This document shows positions 1 to 8,471 of a stretch of 22,217 nt of DNA, piece after piece. The first letter of the stretch is position 1. Every line of letters begins with the position of its first letter. Both the position numbers and the translations under genes were made by a program. Source of the DNA: Mesaphorura yosii (lineage: Eukaryota; Arthropoda; Collembola; Poduromorpha; Tullbergiidae); NCBI GenBank assembly GCA_009869945.1, contig WIXG01000775.1, positions 1-22,217 of the forward strand, read 5' to 3'. The notes below the pieces were generated by a model that saw only the letters and a program-made list of their open reading frames with translations, did no database searches and was not told the DNA's origin.

Positions 1-831
1 ATTCGGATTAAGAATCTCGGAGCATGGGTTCTGGTTTCATTTTTTTAGCGTGATCTCGAACACGTTGACGCGGTTCTCGGGTAGAGAACCGCTCGTCAAC
101 AATAAGATTGGCAATGCGCCTGACTTGCGCGCTTAAATATGAGTCAGTATGTCACCTTTTAGTGAACGGGTACCGAATAGTCGTAGTTTATGACACAACG
201 CTCCCTCAGCTTGAAACAGCGGAGCAACAGTTACAAAATGAAAAATGCAGAAAATCACTTGGGCGATGGCATGAGGCTGTCGACAAGCTTCGGTTCCATT
301 ATGAAGACACACGGGTGGGGAAACGTGCGATAATTTCCTGTAGCAGCGGCGTCGATGCCATCCTGAAAGCATTTCAGTCGAGCGAATTCTGTCATAGACC
401 TCAGCTTCGCGCCATAGGAAGAACCTATGTTGTGCTCTACAATGCTTTTCAAGAAGAAAAGCGGGCAACTATGGACCGACCCGTGCAGATGGGATTCATC
501 AACTTGTGGGATGACATGCGCTCGGATCAAACCAACCTGAGAACCAATACGGGTGCGGCGGAAAGTTGGCCTACATTCGTAAGAAAGTCAGGAACCTATG
601 GCCATAACGACGGAGTCGAAAATCATGGTCATATTCCCGTTCTCCGGATGCTTGCTGCTCACGGCTGGTTTCTCTTTTGCTTTGGAGCTGCTGTTCTCAA
701 TTTGGGAACGGCTAGAACAGAGGCTCCGAGGATATGAAGAATATGGGCTGGCTGTAAGGTACGTTGGCGGCGGTGGCCGATTAGGAATTGGTTGGTTCCT
801 GAAGGTCCAGCTCGCGCGTAGTCGCGAGTAA
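1..831 (+). pseudogene. Ionotropic receptor (IR/iGluR-like) fragment, 3' part, frame-broken
   Basis: This is the C-terminal half of an ionotropic-receptor-type channel, the arthropod chemosensory branch of the glutamate receptors. It is cut by the left edge of the window. From 1 a frame reads RIKNLGAWVLVSFF, resembling the Arg...Trp start of the membrane helix after the pore. That frame stops at 46-48 in a T-run, and the next frame continues with SVISNTLTRFSG. The ligand-binding S2 lobe is open from about 108 to 590 (SVCHLLVNGYRI, later GFINLWDDM, like the 'esGl..W' segment of IRs). The last membrane helix (FPFSGCLLLTAGFSF...LELLFSIWERL) lies in a third frame, from about 583 to the stop at 829-831. 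At least two frame changes therefore separate pieces that belong together, with no splice sites to explain them. I call it a pseudogene. The family call rests on pattern only and would need a profile search. Confidence 0.62.
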
Positions 832-1329
832 ATTATTGTTTTGCTGAGGTAAACATAAAATATAGGGTTGCTTCATTTGATTGTGAAAAATCTTATGCTT
901 GTTTTCGTAAACTATATATGTTAATAATAATATCAACCCCGAATTGACTTTCCCTAGATTTCATAGGAAATAGTTTGAGAATTGCCATGAATCATGAATT
1001 TGACATTATCGTAATTCGAACCTGTAACTACTCTCGTTGAGAAGTTGCTGACAAATTGTGTTGTCAGCGCGGCTTCATGAAACAAGTTTCTTATCAGCTG
1101 AGTGCAATAACGTGTCCGTCGCACAGCCGGACAGACGCATCACTGCAGCTACTGGCAGTATTTGCGACAGATCGCAAAATTATGGTCACCATCATGTGTC
1201 CAGTACACGAATAGACGAATGCGCACTTTTTCAATGAACATACGTACTGATGCGCTTATCTGCATTCTGTGGAGCTTTGTTCATAGACCGTGTGTGTGGT
1301 CCACGAATCATGCAGCTTGACCAGTTCTA
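832..1329. other. Intergenic, nothing identified
   Basis: AT-rich spacer between the ionotropic-receptor relic and the kelch receptor kinase. I see no coding frame, RNA gene or clear repeat. A small hairpin (TGTCCG...CGGACA, around 1112-1135) is the only structure noticed. The promoter of the kelch receptor kinase should lie here, but I cannot point to a convincing TATA box. Confidence 0.5.
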
Positions 1330-3721
1330 ATGTGGAATATGGAATCCCGTGTCGTGGGCCTAGCAACAATTTTGGCAATCCTCGCCTTCACCGACGTAAA
1401 TTCGAGCCTGCAGTATATCATCACAGACTCGAAACTTCCGACACCGCTGGAACATGTTGCAGCAGTTTACGATGAAGGTGGCATTGCATTTACATCATTG
1501 GTGGACACAACGGACTACATACCCAAAGTACAGTGCTGAAGCACTCCGTTGACTCTGAGCATGTGGCCACTGAGATGGACATTTTTATCTCCACCCGAGG
1601 CGGAGCAGCCGTAATGTATGGCGAAGACATACTCTACTTTGGCGGCAATCTCGATGGAGCTGAATTCACAGCAGACGTGTACAGTTACTCGACCGTGCAT
1701 AAAAACCACAGCATTGTCGGAGAGCTGCCATTATCAGATTTATGTAACCTTGAAGTTGCTTGGGATTTCAATGCACAGGTGGCATACCTCCTTGGCGCTT
1801 CAGATGAATCAGTTCAGGTGATCGCAGCTTACGACCCAAGCACGAGCCGCACTGAAGTACTGATACAAATGCCGGAAGAGTTGCTTTGGATTGGAGGAGT
1901 TTGGCACAAAGAAAGCGACATGGTGTACATATTTGGTTTAATTCATTCGAAAATGCACGCAGTTATGCAGTACAACCCTGCACAGGCAAATTTGACAAAG
2001 CTGGGCACATTCCTCAATTGCAGTGATTCCTGTGCAATTGTTGCTGACAAAAATAAGGAACACGTTTATGTGGTTGGCGGTAAAGTCTGGAACTGCGGTG
2101 TGATAGAATTCGACCCGAGTGACCAGACAGCGGTGCCCTTGAGCGTTGACGGTTGGCCACAGGACCTCTAATATGCTTCTTGTGCCTATGTAAGTTCCCT
2201 TGGGCGGATTTACTTGCTCGGGGGGTTCGGATTGTACGGCGATGAGTATAAGGGTATGGATGAAATTTCGTATGTGCAGTTGAGCACATGGGAACCTGAT
2301 CTTCCCTGGACAAGTACAACGGATGTAATGATCCCAAATACGAGCCCTGAGACAACGACAGACTCACCTACAGACACTACAGCTGAAGAAAACGGTGATG
2401 GAGACTCACCAAGGACAGCGCTGTTTAATCTACTTGTCGTGGGGTGTCCCGTACTCGCAGCCGCCATCTCTTTATACATAGGCTGTTGCTTTTACACAAG
2501 GAGACGAGCCAATATAAAAGCGACCACCGACAGGCAGAGCTTTGGGAAAGTGATGATTCAGTTACTCTCCGACGAAGAGGTCAAGACCTTTCGAGAAGGG
2601 ACAAGTGCAGGCAGCCGGCATCCCATCTCAGGCGGAATGGAAGCTGACCGTGAGTTTGTGATTGAGTCTTTGCCATACAATTCGGCATATGAAGTTGTAA
2701 GAGACGATTTACTCATCGGCAAGTGGGCCAGCATTATTAGTGGCACTTCGGTCCCTATAAGATAACTTCTGATAATTCTTTGCAGATTTCGGTAATAAGC
2801 TTGGGTCAGGGCACTACGGCGTCGTATACAAAGGGGGCATAAGACAAGATCACAAATCCTACCCCATTCATGTCGCCGTCAAAACCGTGAGGCCCGGCGC
2901 ACCGGTAGAGTACTTCAGAGCCCTCATGTCCGAACTGAAAATCCTTGCGTACATTGGCTCCCATGAAAACATCGCCAACTTGGTCGGAGCCTTTTCAAAA
3001 AACATGAAGAACGGAGAGCTATTTGTTGCAGTAAAATTCTGCAAAATGTCCCTCCTTCAACATTTGCGCGAACAATCAAACGGTTACCTTGAACTGGAAC
3101 CCTTTTCGGCACTTCATGGAAAAGAGCCACAAAACCCCGTCGGCATCGCTTCAGATTTGATACGATGGGCCGCCGAGATTGTTACTGGAATGGAATTTGT
3201 GGCTCAGAAAAGAATAGTGCACGGTGACTTAGCCGGGAGGAATGTGCTACTGTCCTTCGACCGCCACGCCAAGATTTGTGATTTTGGGTTGGCTCGCCAG
3301 CTCGGGGACTACACCTACATTAAAACTCACCCAGAAAATCTGCCGTGGAAGTGGATGGCGCCCGAGTCACTGAATTATATGCATTTCTCCACAAAGTATG
3401 GGCGTACGGCGTGGTTCTTTGGGAAATATTTTCCTTAGGAAATGCGCCGTATCCTTGCGCGAGATGGAATTCGGATTTCATTGTGGAGTTGATGGCTGGG
3501 CATCGATTGTCAAGGCCAGAACATGCTAGCGAACCTATGTAAGTTAAGTTCAGTAATGGTTTCCTGCTCTCAAATTACTCGTTTGCATTTCAAATTTTAG
3601 TTACAAAAAGATGCTCGAATGTTGGAGCCATGAGCGTGAAAATCGTCCGAATTTCAACGACCTGAAGCTGTTTTTCGAGCAACAAGGTGAAGCGAATAGA
3701 GAATTGAACGCTGATTATTAG
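1330..3721 (+). pseudogene. Receptor tyrosine kinase with kelch-propeller ectodomain, broken
   Basis: The order is: signal peptide (from ATG 1330 or 1339, VVGLATILAILAF), about six kelch-like blades (1400-2290; repeated 'Y.fGG/vyvvGG...V..YdP' strands), a Thr-rich stalk, one membrane helix (about 2418-2495), a juxtamembrane region and a tyrosine kinase domain. Kinase landmarks are GSGHYG (2803-2820), VAVK, HGDLAGRN (3220-3243), DFG (3280-3288), KWMAPESL and WAYGVVLWEIFSLG. Introns: 2719-2785 (GC-AG) and 3539-3600 (GT-AG). It ends at TAG 3719-3721. Three lesions are seen: a frame change near 1530-1540, an in-frame TAA at 2169-2171 inside the propeller, and a frame change at 3396 where 'STK' meets 'VWAYG' without the usual Ser-Asp, as expected from loss of about 7 bp. 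The kinase resembles arthropod Pvr/VEGFR-type kinases, where HGD can replace HRD. The family link is inference, but the kelch-membrane-kinase order is read directly. Confidence 0.75.
2719..2785 (+). other. GC-AG intron in the kelch receptor kinase
   Basis: The exon ends ...CTCATCG and is followed by GCAAGT, the classical form of the rare GC donor. The acceptor is ttctttgcag. Splicing here gives ...RDDLLI-D-FGNKLGSG, which aligns residue for residue in spacing with the same region of the second kinase in this window (ISKDKFHVDKRRLLGSG). The nearest GT donor (2723) would put a stop codon right after the junction. At 67 bp it matches the other introns here in size. Confidence 0.7.
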
Positions 3722-4842
3722 TCAAAATAAGATTCGGCTGATTGCAATTTGCTTGAAATTCGACGATTTTTCTTGTTAGATAACATGTATCGCATCATGG
3801 AATAACACACCCATGTAAACATACAAAATTTTCTCCAAAATATATTCTTGCTCGGACCTCGTTTAAAAGCTGACTTACCATCAGGTATCAGGGAATGAAG
3901 CTAAGCAGGGCATCCGCAACGCACGTTCGTGTTCTCACCAGTATGAGCCAGCAGATGATTGGTGACGCCTGAAGGTCGTGAAAGCTTACTCTGGTAGCAC
4001 AGACACTCACACGGTTTCTACGCACCGTATGTGTGACCAGCTGTAGCTTTTGGTTGAAGGATTGTGTAAATGAAGCTTTGCAAACAATAATGATGCTGTC
4101 TTGCTCTCTTGTGATCAAGGCCCCGATGGTGGTGTCAAAGCTTGTTGGAGCACAGACGGCTTTAAGCCTGCGATGATTTTGAAGCTATAAGTGACCGCGA
4201 CATGTGATGCCTATCGCATATGACGTCAATCACCTGGATTCGCACCTTCCACCGATTGGATTCCTAAATGTCACCTCGGTTTCCTAGTTTGTGACCATTT
4301 TCGGCACAATGACTTCAGCTCATAAGAATACAAAAAGCTTTATTAGCAAACTTAGGAACTCAAACAAAAGCACCTATCAAAAGCAAAGCAAAAACAATTC
4401 TTATAGTATCTGCAGCAGGATCATCTAATCACCCTGCTTGATGGAATGCACTTTATGTCATGATCACGGTACGGTACGACAGCCACGATACAACAATGCT
4501 TGGCTCAGCCAGAAACCTGAGACTTGTCGAGTTGTTTTTTGCCTTTTCGGCCCGGCACAGCGAATTTTATGACCCATTACATTTTTACGATGCAGAGACG
4601 AGACCACGGAATCGGGTCCCAACACCAAAAACAAGAAGGAGAAGGAGCACGGGCACGACAACAAATTGTGTAAATAATATTAACTTGTATTTGTAATTTC
4701 AGGGCAGTCGTCTTTCGTCTTTTACTCGGTAAAGATTGATACCCAATAAAGCCTTAGTGCACTGAAAGTAAAACCTCCAGGTTATGTTCACACCACTTTG
4801 TTTTCCCATTTTTCACCTCATAGTATTGTCATGCGAGAAATT
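3722..4842. other. Intergenic, mostly unassigned
   Basis: No gene can be supported. A TGACGTCA palindrome (CRE-like) lies at 4221-4228. There is an AATAAA on the minus strand near 4339-4344 and one on the plus strand near 4745. Short open frames on both strands (about 4460-4696) show no family resemblance, so I do not call them. Confidence 0.45.
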
Positions 4843-4895
4843 TCAGATCGGACAAACAGCAATATTCATCAGATCGGACAAGTAACAATTATTCA
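4843..4895. repeat. Imperfect tandem duplication, 26-27 bp x 2
   Basis: Two adjacent copies begin with TCAGATCGGACAA and end with ATTCA (4843-4868 and 4869-4895). They differ by a few substitutions and one base of length. They lie at the end of the minus-strand open frame described for 4843-5222. Confidence 0.8.
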
Positions 4896-5222
4896 TGACA
4901 TTTAAGGCAATCATCGGATCTGGACCCAAGACACTTTTCAAAAACTCCTTCGCACCATTCGAAACTGAATTGGGCCTGCATCTTCCGACAACTACGTACT
5001 TCAGGCCAATGAGCGCAAGGTCAGTGTAGACGCCAACGTCCAAGAGCCTGGGGCGTTATGACACGCAGTGTGAATGCGCAGACGAAACTCCTGCAGCTGC
5101 CCCAGGTCGACGACGGGAGGCTGTATTGTGTTCACTACTCGACGAAGTGTTCTCACCTCCAACAGCACTGAGTCCTTGCCGGCTGCTCTCAGCGCCTTCA
5201 GCTCCGCATGGAGTCGCTCCAA
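4843..5222 (-). pseudogene. Possible coding remnant, unidentified, Leu/Arg-rich
   Basis: Two minus-strand frames look like one protein broken once. The first, from ATG 5222, reads ERLHAELKALRAAGKD and QLQEFRLRIHTACHNAP. The second, entered near 5045, reads LLDVGVYTDLALIGLKYVVV and ends at the stop just before 4843. The spacing of leucines and the 'LK.vvv..C' pattern faintly recall leucine-rich-repeat/F-box proteins, but I cannot assign a family. The ends are uncertain, no splice sites are convincing, and the last residues run through the tandem duplication at 4843-4895. It may be a gene fragment or a chance open frame. Confidence 0.3.
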
Positions 5223-5529
5223 GTTCTAGGTGGGCACTCCTATTAGCAGAACATCAGCCTCGAGTAGTCCCTCTTCTATAATAAAATATAACTTCAACCG
5301 AGTCAGGGACAGCCACGTAGTTACGATCCTCATGCAGTCGTCCTCTTCTGCCGTTGTACGGTTTCGCGATTAGTTCTTTTCATTTGAGTTTTTAGAATGG
5401 CGTTTGCATCGCCCTCGTTTCGTTTGATTTGTAGTGCTGAGGTCAATACCTCAAGGACTCGGTATTGAGCCATGCTGGCTTAACGCAGAAGTTGTGAATT
5501 ACTGCTTGATGCTCTGCTTTGTCATGTGT
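5223..5529. other. Intergenic, nothing identified
   Basis: No coding frame, repeat or RNA gene recognised. It probably includes the former 3' end of the lectin pseudogene to its right. Confidence 0.4.
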
Positions 5530-6060
5530 ATTGTAAAGTAAAGTAATACACAAGTGCTTGAGAAGCCTGCAGTCGTCCCCGTTCATGATCAACACCGACG
5601 GGGCCGGGTTCACTTGGGCCATGGATAGGGATATGCAGTCGTCATTGAAGCAGATTTCTCCGCTGCCGTCAGGCTACCCACTCCCGGTCGGGTACCACAC
5701 TCGCACGGGGCGCTCGCTGATGCCCTACATCCAAGTGCCCTCAAGAGTGAGCTGGTTCCCCGGCATTCCAGAAGTAGTCAAACGGCGATAGCCCGGAAAG
5801 GCGGAGTAGGTCTTTGAGGAAGTTGAACTCGTCCTCCGAGTCGATGGAGATCAGCTCGGGCAGAGAGCCTCGCAGGCGCCATAGGCGTAATCCCAGCTTT
5901 CCTGTACTAAAATGAGCCACAGCGTGACAACGCTTTGAAAAAACTACAATAATTATCGTGCTTACCACGTCGTTCGTCAAGATGAAGTACCCGTTCCGGG
6001 GGTTGTCACTAACAAAATACGATCCCGATTACGGGGCGCAGGCACAGGCAAACGATCCAC
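5530..6060 (-). pseudogene. C-type lectin pseudogene, paralogue of the intact lectin at 6531-7206
   Basis: The pieces of a secreted C-type lectin are recognisable, with the same two-exon structure as the intact neighbour. Exon 1 ends at 5966 after SGSYFVSDNPRNGYFILTND. The intron is 5902-5965. Exon 2 starts at 5901 with ESWDYAYGACEALC, followed by LISIDSEDEF, DYFWNAG, VRVWYPTGSG and PDGSGEICFND. Lesions: TAA in exon 1 (6029-6031), a frame change near 5860 (EALC to PELISID), another near 5750, TAG where a Trp is expected (5725-5727), and TAG in place of Gln in the QPD sugar-binding motif (5674-5676). At the two TAGs a single base change from TGG or CAG explains the stop. The start of exon 1 is not clear. 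It cannot encode a lectin. It probably arose by tandem duplication. Confidence 0.78.
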
Positions 6061-6522
6061 TGATGCAGCACGGTTTGTCGGCCCTATAATGCGTGGGATG
6101 CTTGGACGCCCATGCGATCTGTCACTATTATCATTATCGCCGCCACACAGACTTTGACCAGGCGCCGGGCCCCTGCCAACTCCAGTACCACCACCGCGAC
6201 CACAAAGGAGGACGGCGCTGCCGGAGCCTTTCGGGTTTGGAGCGAAGAACAAAATATGCTCCTTCAATCTTGCAATCTTGCTCGAAGTGCTCTCTTATGA
6301 CCATCCAAGCGATAAAAAATGGGTGCCTGGCTGTCGGTATATTTTTAGCTTCGAATTTCTATTTCCAGGCCATGGGTGGCGCGCGATGGAAAAGGTTCTT
6401 TTGAACCTGACCTTTATTCTTGATTCGTTTTCAAGTTCAAGCCAACGGCCACATTTCCGCATTGCCAGTAATTTCAAACCCTGAATTTTATTCAAAGAGC
6501 AACTACAAAAAGCGTAAAAAAA
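6061..6522. other. Spacer between the two lectin copies
   Basis: No gene supported. It contains the downstream region of the intact lectin, including a second minus-strand AATAAA (6487-6492). Open frames here are short and show no family features. Confidence 0.4.
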
Positions 6523-6528
6523 TTTATT
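6523..6528 (-). terminator. Polyadenylation signal of the intact C-type lectin
   Basis: AATAAA on the minus strand, three bases past the TGA stop (6531-6533). Another AATAAA at 6487-6492 could serve instead. Confidence 0.5.
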
Positions 6529-6530
6529 AT

Positions 6531-7206
6531 TCACGAATTGAATTGTTGATTATTGATTCCTGCCTGCTTACGGAGCTTCTGTCTACAGATGAACCCATTC
6601 TGAGTCGAGCATTGATTGTCATTCATGACCCACAGCTCCCAGTCCACTCCATTCAGCCTCCGCTTGAGTTCGATGCAGTTTTCTGTGCCACCGCCGTCGT
6701 CGGGCTGTCCGCTGTTGGTGGGGAACCAGGCGCGGACGGGCTCGAGCCGCTCCCCGCTCGTCACCCAGACGAAGGGGCTGTCCAGCGTCGCAACAAGCCG
6801 CACGCCCGCCGTCCAGAAATTGGCGGTCGCCGGGAGCTCCGAGAGTCGGATAAGGTAGTTGATGACGTCAAACTCGGCCTCAGTGTCGATGGAGGTCAGC
6901 TCGGCGCACATCGCCTTGCAGGTGACGAGGGCCAGCTGCCACTCGACCTGTGGTGAGAAAATTCAAAATTAGGCGAGCGCGGGGGTCACGGCAAAGGTAC
7001 AGACAAAGCGGGGGCAAAGCGATGGGGAAAAGACGTACCCTTGCAGAGGTTGACACAAAATACCGGTACTTGGAGCTGTCGCCGATGAAGAACGACCCTG
7101 AAGAGGTACACGGAGTACAGGCGCCCTCGCCCGATCCATGATGGTCCGAGCCCGACGGCGCCAGGGAAAAACAGAAGGGAATCATGGCAGTCACAACTGT
7201 AGCCAT
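6531..7206 (-). CDS. Secreted C-type lectin, intact, two exons
   Basis: A predicted 194-residue secreted protein with one carbohydrate-recognition domain. Exon 1 is 7206-7039 (56 codons: weak signal peptide, then ACTPC and FFIGDSSKYRYFVST). The intron is 6948-7038 with GTACGT...CACAG ends. Exon 2 is 6947-6531. The junction AR|VEWQLALVTC gives the usual 'kv.W..A...C' start of the fold. Visible motifs: ELTSIDTEAEF (72-82), FWTAG (100-104), QPD (137-139, the motif associated with galactose-type binding), E145, and the Ca-site WVMND (162-166). C66, C147, C169 and C177 provide the two canonical disulfides. Such lectins commonly act in immune recognition or in the gut; the role here is inferred from family only. 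No lesion is seen, unlike the copy to its left. Confidence 0.85.
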
Positions 7207-8471
7207 TTCGACTTAATTCAAGGCCGAATGTGAAAGAATGAATGAGTGAGCGAGCGTGAGCTCTGCCTTGCCTTTCATTTCCTTGCATTGTTGCCCTTCA
7301 AATTGGCGACAGCGACTATTTTTAACCCTAACCCTTTTTTCTATCACATTTTCAAGTCTTCGCCATATAAAAAGATGGACAAAGTTTATTGTTGACTCCA
7401 GGGAACGGCCGCCCGCAACAACACAATGTTCTCCAAGCTCAGCTTACAATCCATTCGACTCTCAACAGCACGTAGATGGATGCATATACGCTTTCGGGTG
7501 AGTAGGATGGCATCGTGGGGTGGGACGGGCGTTTATGATTATTTTTTTACCGTTTCTCTTTGAAATTAACCAGAAATGGTGCGAAAATCCAACAAGGCGA
7601 CTCACCCTCCGATAAATCCCCCAATTCAGCCACAGAAGTTCTCCAAAAGAAACCAAGTACATTGCTAAGATGCATCTGAAGGTTAAGGGCATGCTCTCAC
7701 ACTTTTGGTTATTATTACAATTATTTGTAAACAATGCAAACAAGCTAACCTAACCTAAAAACTTCCTCTCTACCGTGCATTTCCATGTTTGTGAACGTGT
7801 TATTGGCAACGTGGGAAAGACAACAAAGGCTTCTCACATCTCACGAACTGCACAACTAAATGAACTAAATGATTATTTTCTTTAAATACTAGTTGCCATG
7901 TCCCCACTGACCAGTGCGAGATACTCGTAAATAATTTGCGTGTGAACCCAGAAAGCCACTGCTGCTTTGACCATTCATGGGCTGTGTACGCTCTCGTACA
8001 CTGACGTTGGCACTGACAGGCGTAAGTCCGCAGTGCCGCGTTGACAACTCGAACTCGAACGAGAACACGAGCGAGTTCAATGAAGATGCGTAGTAGTCAT
8101 GCGTTCGATTCTGAGTGTGTTTATATTTTAGGCGCAATTCACTAAGTCACAAAAAGAGAGAGAGACATCTCGAAACAAAGAGTCGAGTGGGGTGCGGCGA
8201 GCATCGTGTGTGCACAGTGAGCCGCCAACAGGCTGGACATGTCGTCCAACGTCGCCGTAAAAAAATAAAATGGACAATAAATGTTGGCTGAATTTGTTTG
8301 CCTTTATAATGTATTTGACCATTTGATTCTGTGCAGAACTGTGCGTGCAGTTCAATTCAGACATGATTCAGATTTTTTTCAGTGTGGAATTATTTTGAAA
8401 GAGGAAGAAAGAAAGCGATAATGATAATGACAATGAGACATAAAGAAGATAATGAAGGCTGTTCTGAATGG
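7207..8471. other. Intergenic, nothing firm
   Basis: Holds the presumed promoter of the lectin and the 3' flank of the GGRWD repeat gene. Telomere-like words occur at about 7322-7334 (TTAACCCTAACCC) and 7744-7757 (CTAACCTAACCTAA, about two and a half units of the arthropod TTAGG repeat). They are too short to be called a telomeric tract. A plus-strand AATAAA occurs near 8264. Open frames on the minus strand (7889-8364) show no family features. Confidence 0.45.

Noticed and set aside
2160..2215. An intron to explain the TAA at 2169
   Set aside because: Kelch-like sequence continues in the same frame on both sides with no loss, so there is no room for an intron; GTAAGT at 2190 lacks a usable acceptor.
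2723..2785. GT donor at 2723 for the kelch kinase intron
   Set aside because: It gives a stop codon immediately after the junction. The GC donor four bases earlier restores phase and the alignment with the second kinase.
7744..7757. Telomeric tract (CCTAA)n
   Set aside because: Only about two and a half units; chance is adequate in AT-rich spacer.
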